Source: Streptomyces ambofaciens ATCC 23877
Lineage (GTDB): Bacteria; Actinomycetota; Actinomycetes; Streptomycetales; Streptomycetaceae
Direction of reading: 5' to 3'
DNA length: 64,000 bases
Assembly: GCF_001267885.1 (NCBI RefSeq)
Contig: NZ_CP012382.1
Span: 1,116,001-1,180,000, forward strand
Below, in pieces: positions 16,418 through 24,656 of this stretch. A program made the translations under genes and the position numbers. Every line of letters begins with the position of its first letter. Within the stretch, counting starts at the first letter, position 1. Under the pieces are notes generated by a model. It was not told where the DNA came from. It saw only the letters and a list, made by a program, of their open reading frames with translations, and did not search any database.

Positions 16418-18031
16418 CTACACGCCACGGGCGCGCCGCCCGCGCACACCGGCGCCGACGGCCCAGCCGAGTCCGCCGGCCGCGACCAGCACCAGGGCGA
16501 TCTCGGGCGCCACGCCGAGCCGGGTCGCGGGTGTCTGGGAGGAGCGCAGGGGCACCTCCTGGACCAGGGAGTCCGCCACGAACATGCCGGTCCGCTGCGT
16601 GATCCTCCCGTCCGGCATGATGATCGCGCTGACGCCGCTGGTCACCGGCACGGTGACGGTCCGGCTGTGCTCGACCGCGCGGACACGGGACATGGCGAGC
16701 TGCTGGTAGGTCATCTCGCTACGGTCGAACGTCGCGTTGTTGCTGGGTACGGAGATCATCCGGGCGCCGTCGAGGACCTCGGAGCGCACGGCCCAGTCGA
16801 AGGCGGCCTCGTAGCAGGTGACGAGCCCCACCTTGGTGCCGGCCATGGTGAACACCCCCGGCTCGGTGCCCCGGCTGAAGTCCTGGCTGACCATCGAGGT
16901 CCAGTCGTCGTTGATCGCTCCGATGAGCGAGCGCAGCGGCAGGTACTCGCCGAACGGCTGGATCTGCCGCTTGTCGTAGGTGTCGACGGGACCCTTGTCC
17001 GGGTCCCACAGGATCTGCTCGTTGAGCAGTTCGCCGTCGCGTTCCACGACGCCCCCGACCGAGACGGGCGCGCCGATCGCCTTGACGGCCCGGTCGATGA
17101 CCGCGCGGGCGTCGGCGTTGGCGAACGGGTCGATGTCCGAGGAGTTCTCCGGCCAGAGCACCAGATCGGGCCGGTCGACCTTCCCCGCCCTGACCTCGGC
17201 GGCCAGACGCTCCGTCTCGCGCGCGTGGTGGTCCAGGACGGCCCGCCGCTGGGCGTTGAAGTCGAGGCCGGCTCGCGGCACGTTGCCCTGGATCACGGCG
17301 ACGGTCGCGGTGCCGTCCTCCGCCTCGTCGCCGACCAGGGGATGGGCCGCCACGGCGCCCACGACGGGCACGGCCACGCCGAGCAGGGCCACCGCGGCCG
17401 CGCCGCGCCGTACCTCGCGGGTGCGGCGCGCCCGCACCGCCAGCCGCGCCGCCTCCGCGAGACCGAAGCCGCACAGCACGACCGCGAACCCGAGTACCGG
17501 GGTGCCGCCGACCGCGGCGAGCGGCAGGAACACGCCGTCCGCCTGCCCGAAGGCGACCTTGCCCCAGGGGAAGCCCTCGAAGGGCACCCGCGCGCGTGCG
17601 GCCTCTCCGGCGGTCCACAGCGCGGCGGCCCACACCGGCCACCCGGGGAGCTTGGACACCGCGGCGACGCCCGCTCCGACCAGCGCGAGGAAGACCGCCT
17701 CGATCACGGCCAGGGCGAGCCAGGGGCCGGGGCCCACCTCCACACCGGTCCACACCAGCAGCGGCAGCAGGAAGCCCAGACCGAAGAGGTAACCGAGTCC
17801 CAGGCCGGCCTTCCAGCCCCGCCCGCGCAGGACTCGGCCGAAGACGGCGAAGGCCGGCAGGGCCAGCCACCACAGGTCGCGCGGCGGGAAGCTGACGTAG
17901 AGCAGCACTCCGGCGAGTGCGGCGGCGGCGGCCGGGAGGAGACGCGGGAGCCGGGCGGCGACGCGCGAGACGGGCGTGGTCCGCGGCTGCGTCCGGTCCG
18001 GCTCGCCGACGGATGTTGCGGTGGCTGTCAC
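16418..18031 (-). CDS. lnt: apolipoprotein N-acyltransferase
   Basis: A 537-residue integral membrane enzyme that adds a third acyl chain to the N-terminal cysteine of lipoproteins. About seven N-terminal hydrophobic helices (residues 40-240, beginning AAAALAGVLLYVSFPP) precede the extracytoplasmic nitrilase-like domain. Catalytic candidates are visible: Glu in DLVLWPENSSD, Lys and Glu in KRQIQPFGEYLPLR and Cys in VGLVTCYEAAFDW. A final membrane helix (EIALVLVAAGGLGWAVGAG) follows. GTG at 18031 has GGGGGG immediately upstream. Streptomyces commonly have two Lnt paralogues; which one this is cannot be told. Confidence 0.92.
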   Translation of the reverse strand: MTATATSVGEPDRTQPRTTPVSRVAARLPRLLPAAAAALAGVLLYVSFPPRDLWWLALPAFAVFGRVLRGRGWKAGLGLGYLFGLGFLLPLLVWTGVEVGPGPWLALAVIEAVFLALVGAGVAAVSKLPGWPVWAAALWTAGEAARARVPFEGFPWGKVAFGQADGVFLPLAAVGGTPVLGFAVVLCGFGLAEAARLAVRARRTREVRRGAAAVALLGVAVPVVGAVAAHPLVGDEAEDGTATVAVIQGNVPRAGLDFNAQRRAVLDHHARETERLAAEVRAGKVDRPDLVLWPENSSDIDPFANADARAVIDRAVKAIGAPVSVGGVVERDGELLNEQILWDPDKGPVDTYDKRQIQPFGEYLPLRSLIGAINDDWTSMVSQDFSRGTEPGVFTMAGTKVGLVTCYEAAFDWAVRSEVLDGARMISVPSNNATFDRSEMTYQQLAMSRVRAVEHSRTVTVPVTSGVSAIIMPDGRITQRTGMFVADSLVQEVPLRSSQTPATRLGVAPEIALVLVAAGGLGWAVGAGVRGRRARGV

Positions 18032-18116
18032 CCCCCGGAGTGTACGGCGGGTGAGCGCGCCGCCGACAGCGCGGTGGCCCCGTGACCGGGCCGGACGCGC
18101 TGTCCGGCGCGGTGCC

Positions 18117-18671
18117 CTACGGTGCGCGCTCGGCGGGCGGGCCGGGGGCCTTCGGACGCAGCCGGTTCTTGATGACCTGGACGGCCGCCTCCGCGTCGTC
18201 CACGGTGATCGTGAAGGTGTGGCCGTCCCCCAGGCGCAGGACCACGCCCTCCCCGCGCCGCACGACGACCGCGGTGCCCTTCTCGGGCCGCCAGCGGTAT
18301 CCCCAGCCGCCCCAGTGACGCGGGGTGACGTGCGGGGCGAACTCCGCTCCCACCACGTGGGAGAGGGGGATGCGGCGACGAGGCACACCGATGTGGCCGC
18401 AGCGCACCTCCAGGCACTCCTCGTCGACCCTCAGCGCGACGTGGACGAAGGCCAGCGTCCCGAAGAGCACCAGCAGCCCCGCCGCGATGCAGCCGACGAC
18501 GGCCATGGCCAGCGGGGCGACGCCGGACTCCCAGGCCGACTCGACGGCCAGCGCGATGCCGAACGCCACACTGGCGGCGCCGATGAGTGCCAGGAACCAC
18601 TGGATCCGGTTGGTGGCGCGTCCGGTCCAGACGTCCGGTGGGGGGATGGTCTCGCCGTGGCGATGCCTCAT
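18117..18671 (-). CDS. two-helix membrane protein with PH-like domain
   Basis: A 184-residue protein with two membrane helices (about 24-43 and 54-78) followed by a beta-rich cytoplasmic domain of the bacterial PH-like type (RVDEECLEVRCGHIGVPRRRIPLSHVVGAE, in shorter strands). A conserved aromatic cluster, HWGGWGYRW, follows the domain's central strands. Proteins of this kind are common in actinobacteria and have no assigned function. It is transcribed toward the apolipoprotein N-acyltransferase gene 85 bases away and could share a message with it. Function is not deducible. Confidence 0.8.
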   Translation of the reverse strand: MRHRHGETIPPPDVWTGRATNRIQWFLALIGAASVAFGIALAVESAWESGVAPLAMAVVGCIAAGLLVLFGTLAFVHVALRVDEECLEVRCGHIGVPRRRIPLSHVVGAEFAPHVTPRHWGGWGYRWRPEKGTAVVVRRGEGVVLRLGDGHTFTITVDDAEAAVQVIKNRLRPKAPGPPAERAP

Positions 18672-18750
18672 GGCTATGAGGTTACTCAGGTTTCGCTGCG
18701 CGGGTACTCGGTCGCGCAGGGTGACTGGGCCGACCGGGCGTGCCCGCCGG

Positions 18751-19536
18751 TCAGCGCGCGGGGGTCACCGTACGCAGGAGCCGGCCCTCGTCGTACGTCA
18801 GCGCGGCCGCGGGCAGCGCGCCCTCGCGTCCGCTCAGCAGCACGGTGAGGGTGCCCTCGGCCGGGGCTCCGGGATCGGGACGGACACCGATCCGGCGCAG
18901 GGCCTGTGCCGCGACCGCACCGGCGGAGCCGTGCAGGACGAGGCGCGGGGCCCCGGGGCGCTGCACGGCGGCGCGGATGCGTTCGGCGACCAGTTCGTAG
19001 TGGGTGCAGCCCAGGACGACGGTCGTCACGTCGCCGGGGGTGAGGGCGGCCGCCGCGGCGACGGCCGCGGTGATCGCGGCCTCGTCCGCGTGCTCGACGG
19101 CGTCGGCGAGCCCCGGACACGGCACTTCGGTGACCGTCGCTTCGCCGCCGAACCTCTCGATGAGATCGCGCTGGTACGGGCTGCCGGTGGTGGCGGGCGT
19201 CGCCCAGATCGCCACGGGCCCGCCGCCCGCCGCGGCGGGTTTGATCGCCGGCACGGTGCCGATGACCGGCAGTGCGGGTTCGAATCGGGCGCGCAGCGCG
19301 GGCAGCGCGTGCACGGTGGCGGTGTTGCAGCCGACGATCAGGGCGTCCGGACGGTGCGCGGCGGCGGCCTCGGCGACGGCGAGGGCGCGACCGGTCAGGT
19401 CCTCGGGGGTACGCGGGCCCCAGGGCATGCCGTCGGGGTCGAGGGAGAGGATGAGATCGGCGTCCGGTCGCAGGCGCCGTACCGCGGCGGTGGCCGCCAG
19501 CAGACCGATTCCGGAGTCCATGAGCGCGATCTTCAC
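18751..19536 (-). CDS. aspartate/glutamate racemase family protein
   Basis: A 261-residue member of the PLP-independent Asp/Glu racemase family. The two catalytic cysteines are present in VGCNTATVHA and VLGCTHYELV, and the N-terminal acid lies in MDSGIGLLA, where true MurI usually has DSGVGG. GTG at 19536 starts directly at the first strand. MurI-type glutamate racemase supplies D-Glu for peptidoglycan, but the altered N-terminal motif and isolated location argue for a paralogue rather than the housekeeping gene. It diverges from the glycosyltransferase gene with 57 bases between the starts. Confidence 0.82.
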   Translation of the reverse strand: MKIALMDSGIGLLAATAAVRRLRPDADLILSLDPDGMPWGPRTPEDLTGRALAVAEAAAAHRPDALIVGCNTATVHALPALRARFEPALPVIGTVPAIKPAAAGGGPVAIWATPATTGSPYQRDLIERFGGEATVTEVPCPGLADAVEHADEAAITAAVAAAAALTPGDVTTVVLGCTHYELVAERIRAAVQRPGAPRLVLHGSAGAVAAQALRRIGVRPDPGAPAEGTLTVLLSGREGALPAAALTYDEGRLLRTVTPAR

Positions 19537-19593
19537 CCGGCCACCATAGACGATGGTCCGCTCCGGGCCCCTGTCGTGGGGCAGACTGCGCAC

Positions 19594-20838
19594 GTGAGCG
19601 CCGATGTGTGGACCTCCGCCGTGACCGTCGTTCCCGCCCTCTCCCTCGCCGTCTGGCTGTGGCTGCTGTTCGCCCGGGGCTTCTTCTGGCGTACGGACGT
19701 CAGACTGCCTGAGCTGCGCGAGCCCGCCGACTGGCCCGCGGTGTGCGTCGTCGTCCCGGCGCGCGACGAGGCGGCCGTACTGGGTGCGGGCCTGCCGTCG
19801 CTGCTCGGCCAGGACTACCCCGGGCGGGCGGAGGTCTTCCTGATCGACGACGGCAGCACGGACGGGACGGGCGGGCTGGCGTGCGAGCTGGCCCGCGGGC
19901 ACGGAGGGCTGCCGCTCACGGTGGCCTCGCCGGGGGAACCGCCGGCCGGCTGGACGGGCAAGCTGTGGGCGGTGCGGCACGGCATCGGCCTGGCCCGTGG
20001 GCGCGAGCCCGAGTACCTGCTGTTGACGGACGCCGACATCGCGCACGCCCCGGACAGTCTGCGTCGGCTGGTGGCGGCGGCCCGCACGGGCGGCTTCGAC
20101 GTCGTCTCGCAGATGGCCCGGCTGCGCGTGGACAGCGGGTGGGAGCGGCTCGTGGTGCCGGCCTTCGTGTACTTCTTCGCGCAGCTGTACCCGTTCCGGT
20201 GGATCTCCAGGGAGCGCGCGCAGCGGGGCGGGAGGGCGGGCGGGGAGAAGAGCGGCGGGAGGCGGGGAACGGGGACGGCCGCCGCGGCGGGCGGCTGCGT
20301 GCTGCTGCGCGCCGAGGCGGCCGAGCGGGCGCGGATCCCGGACGCCATCCGGCACGCCGTGATCGACGACGTGGCCCTCGCCCGGGCCGTCAAGGGCTGC
20401 GGCGGCCGCGTCTGGCTGGGGCTGGCGGACCGGGTGGACAGCGTGCGCCCCTATCCGCGCCTGCACGACCTGTGGCGGATGGTCTCGCGCAGCGCGTACG
20501 CGCAACTGCGGCACAGCCCGCCGCTCCTGGCCGGGACGGTGGCCGGCCTGGCGCTCGTGTACCTGGTGCCGCCCGTGTCCGTGGTGGTGGGCGCGGTGAC
20601 GGGGGCCGCGGCGGGGGTCCTCCTCGGCGCCGCGGCGTGGCTGGTGATGGCGGGCACCTACGTACCGATGCTGCGCTACTACCGGCAGCCCGGGTGGCTC
20701 GCTCCCCTGCTGCCGTTCACGGCGCTCCTGTACCTGCTGATGACGGTCGACTCGGCGGTGCAGCACTACAGGGGGCGCGGCGCGGCCTGGAAGGGCCGCA
20801 CCTACGCACGTCCTGAGGCCGTGCCGGACGAGGGCTGA
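19594..20838 (+). CDS. family 2 glycosyltransferase, HpnB-like (hopene-associated type)
   Basis: A 414-residue membrane glycosyltransferase with an N-terminal anchor (about 8-28). The GT-A domain has CVVVPARDEA, LIDDGSTDGT, the GWTGKLWAV segment typical of HpnB proteins and the metal-binding LLLTDADIAH. Three or four hydrophobic helices occupy the C-terminal third. A basic Gly/Arg-rich insert at about residues 206-231 interrupts the usual domain. HpnB is associated with hopanoid biosynthesis, but no hopanoid gene is visible here, so this is family similarity only. GTG at 19594 is the first start giving a complete N-terminus. Confidence 0.8.
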   Translation: MSADVWTSAVTVVPALSLAVWLWLLFARGFFWRTDVRLPELREPADWPAVCVVVPARDEAAVLGAGLPSLLGQDYPGRAEVFLIDDGSTDGTGGLACELARGHGGLPLTVASPGEPPAGWTGKLWAVRHGIGLARGREPEYLLLTDADIAHAPDSLRRLVAAARTGGFDVVSQMARLRVDSGWERLVVPAFVYFFAQLYPFRWISRERAQRGGRAGGEKSGGRRGTGTAAAAGGCVLLRAEAAERARIPDAIRHAVIDDVALARAVKGCGGRVWLGLADRVDSVRPYPRLHDLWRMVSRSAYAQLRHSPPLLAGTVAGLALVYLVPPVSVVVGAVTGAAAGVLLGAAAWLVMAGTYVPMLRYYRQPGWLAPLLPFTALLYLLMTVDSAVQHYRGRGAAWKGRTYARPEAVPDEG

Positions 20839-20856
20839 CACGCCGCGGGCCGCGGC

Positions 20857-22149
20857 TCACTTCCGGCCGGGGGTCCAGTTCATGCCCCACCCGTAGGCGT
20901 GGTCGACCGTGCGTTGCGGGCTCACGCCGCGTTCGGGCACCAGGTAGCGGGCCTCGCGCTGGACGACCAGGTCGCTGCCGGTGCTGGTGATCAGGGCGAG
21001 GGCGCAGACGGTCGAGGGGACCGTGCACTCGTCGAGCGAGAAGTCGATCGGGGCGCCGTACTGCGGCTGGAGGGTGACCGTGGCATGCAGGTCCGCGAAG
21101 GAGCGGGCCCCCTCGTAGATGGTCACGAAGACGAGGACGCGCCGGAAGTACTGCTTGTGGTCGAGGTTGACCGTGAGGTTCTCGCCGCTCGCCACGGCGC
21201 CGGTGCGGTCGTCGCCGTCGAGGTGGATGAACGGCGGCTGGTGCAGGGCGCCGAAGGCGTTGCCGAGGGCCTGCACGACGCCCTTGCTGCCGTCGGTGAG
21301 TTCGTACAGGCAGCACAGGTCGAGGTCGAGGTCGTCGTGGAGGGCGACCGGGCGGCCCAGTTTGCGGGCCCAGCCGGAGAACTGCTTGCGCACCTGCCAG
21401 TTGAGGTTGACCCGCAGGGCGCCGGAGGTGCCGCCCTGCTTGGTCAGGGAGACGGAGGGTGCCGCCTTGGTGAGTGTGACCTTGGTCAGCCGGACCGGCT
21501 CGGCGGGGGGTGCGGCCGGCGGGGACGGCGGGGCGGCGGCCGGCCGCGCCACGGGAGGGGCCGGGGGTGCCGGGGGCGGCGCGGTGACCGCCGGGGCCGG
21601 CGGGGCGGCCGGCGGTGCCTGCTGCGGTTCGTCCACCGAGATGCCGTAGTCCGTGGCCAGGCCCTCCAGCCCGCTGTCGTACCCCTGGCCGACGGCCCGG
21701 AACTTCCAGGCGCCCTGGCGCCGGTAGAACTCGCCGAGCACGAAGGCGGTCTCCACGGTCGCGCCCGGGTTGTCGAAGCGGGCCGCCACGGTGTTCCGCG
21801 TGGCGTCGCGGACCTCGATGTACAGCTCGGGGACCCGCCCGAACGATCCGCCGTCGGAGGAGGCCGCGAGGATGACGGTCTCGATCGCGGGCTCCACGCG
21901 CGCGAGGTCGACGAGCAGGCTGTCGGTCACCTTGCCGCCGGCCTCCCGCTTGCCCTCGTGACGGACCGCGCCGGAGGAGTGCGACGGCTGGTTGTAGAAG
22001 ACGAAGTCCGCGTCGGAGCGGACCTTCCCGCCCACCAGGAGCAGGGCCGAGGCGTCCGCGTCGGGTACTCCGGGGCCGGATCGCCAGCCCAGCTCCACCC
22101 GCAGCGCCGTCGTCGGCACCGGGGTGTTCGATCCCTTCGGCATGGACAT
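20857..22149 (-). CDS. TerD-family protein with long Pro/Ala linker
   Basis: A 430-residue protein. The N-terminal domain (about 1-175) is a TerD/stress-protein fold with [18 protein letters not shown] and [21 protein letters not shown], whose acidic residues bind Ca2+ in TerD proteins. A Pro/Ala-rich linker of about 65 residues leads to a second, TerA-like domain (about 245-430) with [20 protein letters not shown] and [15 protein letters not shown]. The ATG at 22149 is preferred because GGGGGCGG precedes it by 2-5 bases; a start at 22164 is possible. It is convergent with the glycosyltransferase gene. A role in stress or tellurite-type response is inferred from family only. Confidence 0.85.
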   Translation of the reverse strand: MSMPKGSNTPVPTTALRVELGWRSGPGVPDADASALLLVGGKVRSDADFVFYNQPSHSSGAVRHEGKREAGGKVTDSLLVDLARVEPAIETVILAASSDGGSFGRVPELYIEVRDATRNTVAARFDNPGATVETAFVLGEFYRRQGAWKFRAVGQGYDSGLEGLATDYGISVDEPQQAPPAAPPAPAVTAPPPAPPAPPVARPAAAPPSPPAAPPAEPVRLTKVTLTKAAPSVSLTKQGGTSGALRVNLNWQVRKQFSGWARKLGRPVALHDDLDLDLCCLYELTDGSKGVVQALGNAFGALHQPPFIHLDGDDRTGAVASGENLTVNLDHKQYFRRVLVFVTIYEGARSFADLHATVTLQPQYGAPIDFSLDECTVPSTVCALALITSTGSDLVVQREARYLVPERGVSPQRTVDHAYGWGMNWTPGRK

Positions 22150-22437
22150 GTCCGCCCCCATCACGTTCCACCGAGCCGGGCCGTATCCCGGCGGGTCCGC
22201 CAGTTTTCCGCGTCAACCCGCTCCCCCGCCACCCACCCCTCGCGAGGAGTGTGCGAAGACGTGGGGACAACCGCCGGTAACCCGCCCGGAACTCGGCCTT
22301 TACCCCTGGAACGCGTGGCGTGACGCCCCTTTTCGGCGAGTTCGCTCGCATTGGGGGTACCGGGGCACCGCGGACACGGAAAACAACCCTCTTATCGGTC
22401 TCCCCAACCAGCACATCGTGGGCTTAACTTATGTGCC

Positions 22438-22878
22438 ATGACCTCCCCCCGCTCCACTTATGGCGGCGGCTATTACTCCGCCTCCTTCCCGGACACCCCG
22501 ATCTACGACTCCCTCGTCGCCGAGCGGGGCACCCCGCAGATCGCCCCGATCCGGGTGCCCGCCGCGTACGACGCGCCGGGCAGCCACCTGCCGGCCCTCC
22601 CGTCGGCCCTGCCCGCCCTCCCGGCGGCCCCGTCGCAACCCTCCTACGGCTACCCCCAGCAGGCCCCGCAGCCCGCCCCGCTGCAGCAGGCCCCCGCCGC
22701 CTACATCCCGCAGCAGGCGACCGCGCCCCGCGGGTACCCCGGCCCCCAGTACCAGCAGCAGCCCCGGCCGGCCGCGCCCGGCCCGGCGGGGTACGAGGCG
22801 ATGCGTCCCGCGGCACCCCGGCCCGCGCCGGCGCCGTACCAGGACCCGTACAACCAGCAGCAGTACCGGGGCTACTGA
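22438..22878 (+). CDS. proline/glutamine-rich small protein of unknown function
   Basis: A 146-residue low-complexity protein. It opens with a distinctive Tyr/Ser-rich N-terminus (STYGGGYYSASFPDTPIYDSLVAERG), which I break at two conserved-looking blocks: GGGYYSASFPDTP and PIYDSLVAE. The rest is Pro, Ala, Gln and Tyr rich, ending PYNQQQYRGY. It has no signal peptide or membrane helix. The N-terminal block recurs in a Streptomyces family known only as a domain of unknown function. The region upstream (22150-22437) is an uncommonly long leader for this part of the window. Function cannot be stated. Confidence 0.75.
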   Translation: MTSPRSTYGGGYYSASFPDTPIYDSLVAERGTPQIAPIRVPAAYDAPGSHLPALPSALPALPAAPSQPSYGYPQQAPQPAPLQQAPAAYIPQQATAPRGYPGPQYQQQPRPAAPGPAGYEAMRPAAPRPAPAPYQDPYNQQQYRGY

Positions 22879-22920
22879 GCCGTCCCCGGGGTTGTCGGTG
22901 CCACCTGGCACGATGGCGTC

Positions 22921-23748
22921 ATGGGGAACGCGCGACTGCACTCGATCCACGTCCATCCGGTCAAGTCGTCCCGGAGCCTGTCGCTCCGGGAGGCCGCCGT
23001 GGAGCCCTGGGGGCTGGCCGGAGACCGCCGCTGGATGCTGATCGACGACGGGGGAAAGGTCGTCACGCAACGCCAGCAGCCGCGCCTCGCCCTGGCCGCC
23101 GCCGAGCTTCTGCCCGGCGGCGGCGTCCGGCTGTCCGCACCCGGCCGGGAACCACTGACGGTGCCGGTCCCGCGTGCCACCACCACCGTCGTCACCCAGG
23201 TCTTCCGCGACAAGGTCGAGGCGGTTCCCGCCGAGGACGAGTCCGCGCACGCCTGGTACAGCGCCTTCCTCCGCACCGACGTGCGCCTGGTGTACCTGGA
23301 CGATCCCGCCGCGCGCCGGCCCGTGGACCCGCAGTTCGGTCTCCCGGGGGAGACCGTCACCTTCGCCGACGGGTATCCGCTGCTCCTGACGACGACGGCC
23401 TCCCTGGACGCCCTCAACTCCCTGATCGCCGCGGGGGAGCACGCGGACGAGGGTCCGCTGCCCATGGAGCGCTTCCGGCCGAACGTGGTCGTCTCCGGCA
23501 CCGCCGCCTGGGCCGAGGACGAGTGGTCCCTCGTCACCGTCGGAGAGGTCGCCTTCCGGGTCGCCAAGCCGTGCGGGCGGTGCGTCGTCACCACCACCGA
23601 CCAGGGCACCGCCGGGCGCGGCAGGGAGCCCCTGCACAGCCTCGGCCGGCACCGCCGCGTCGACGGCAAGCTGGTTTTCGGGCAGAACCTGGTCCCGGTC
23701 GGCCGCGGCACGGTCCGGGTCGGCGACCCGGTGCGGATCGTCGAATGA
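22921..23748 (+). CDS. MOSC domain protein (N-terminal beta-barrel plus MOSC)
   Basis: A 275-residue protein. The MOSC N-terminal beta-barrel (HSIHVHPVKSSRSL, GLAGDRRWMLID) is followed by a MOSC domain with FRPNVVVSG, and the putative molybdenum-cofactor cysteine in KPCGRCVVTTTDQGT. Related proteins (YcbX, mARC) reduce N-hydroxylated compounds using a Mo cofactor and an electron-transfer partner. No ferredoxin domain is fused at the C-terminus, so the electron donor would be separate. The gene stands alone, 42 bases after the proline-rich gene. The family is secure; the substrate is unknown. Confidence 0.88.
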   Translation: MGNARLHSIHVHPVKSSRSLSLREAAVEPWGLAGDRRWMLIDDGGKVVTQRQQPRLALAAAELLPGGGVRLSAPGREPLTVPVPRATTTVVTQVFRDKVEAVPAEDESAHAWYSAFLRTDVRLVYLDDPAARRPVDPQFGLPGETVTFADGYPLLLTTTASLDALNSLIAAGEHADEGPLPMERFRPNVVVSGTAAWAEDEWSLVTVGEVAFRVAKPCGRCVVTTTDQGTAGRGREPLHSLGRHRRVDGKLVFGQNLVPVGRGTVRVGDPVRIVE

Positions 23749-23942
23749 CCCGCCGCTTCCCCACGGGCGGATTCCGGTCACGGGCCGAAGCGCGGGAACC
23801 CGCTCCACGGCTCCGGGCGTTGGGGTTCGTGAGAGATTCATGAGAAGCGCGGTGGGGGGACCGTCCGAGGAGGACGGCGCCCACCCTGACGGCCCGCGTG
23901 TGCGCGGCTCGACCGGAGGCGAGCGGGAAGGGGGAGCTGATC

Positions 23943-24548
23943 GTGCGGGCGATCGGAGGGCTCTGGCGCTGGCGACACAATCCGCTGTGCCGCGGGACCG
24001 ACCTGGCCGAGGCCTGGGTGGCCCTGGCCGGACTGCTGTCGGTCCTTCTCGTGGCGCCCCTGGTCGGCGTGGTCGTGGGCGGCGCGGCACAGGACGCCCT
24101 GCTGCGTTCGGTGCGTGAACAGCACGCGTCCCGGCACCGGGTGACGGCCACCGTGATACGCACCCTCGAGCGTCCGCCGCTGACCCTCGACCCGGAAGGC
24201 GCCGCCGGCGGGGACCTGCGCAGCCGTGTCCTCGCCCGCTGGACCGCGCCGGACGGCTCGCGGCACGAGGGCTCCGTCACGGCCGGCCTGGACGACCCCG
24301 GCACCGGCGACCGCTTCGCGCTGTGGACGGACGGGCAGGGCAGAACGGTGGCCCGGCCGCTCGACTCCGCGACCGCGGCGACGCACGCCGCGCTCGCCGG
24401 GCTCGGCGCCGCCGTGGGGACCGCGGCCCTGGTCGAGGCCGGTCGGCGGTTCGTCGTCTGGCGCATGGTCCGCCGCCGGTACGCGCGCTGGGACCAGGAG
24501 TGGGAACGGGCGGGCCCGGACTGGGGCAGGACCGGCACGGGCAGCTGA
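23943..24548 (+). CDS. Rv1733c-like membrane protein
   Basis: A 201-residue protein with two membrane helices (about 27-52 and 146-170) enclosing an extracytoplasmic domain of around 90 residues (VTATVIRTLERPPLTLD to FALWTDGQGR). This layout and the WRHNPLCRGTD entry segment match the actinobacterial Rv1733c family, whose function is unknown. The GTG at 23943 is preceded by GGGGAG. Its closest neighbours are unrelated, and it is not overlapped by either. Family resemblance is moderate; no activity can be assigned. Confidence 0.75.
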   Translation: MRAIGGLWRWRHNPLCRGTDLAEAWVALAGLLSVLLVAPLVGVVVGGAAQDALLRSVREQHASRHRVTATVIRTLERPPLTLDPEGAAGGDLRSRVLARWTAPDGSRHEGSVTAGLDDPGTGDRFALWTDGQGRTVARPLDSATAATHAALAGLGAAVGTAALVEAGRRFVVWRMVRRRYARWDQEWERAGPDWGRTGTGS

Positions 24549-24656
24549 CGGGCTCCTGCCTCCGGTCAACTCACCACCTGCGCGCACGCTACGGTGGACC
24601 GGCCGAACCGAATCGGCGACGACCCGCGTACGACGAGGTGGGGGCACAGCAACGCC

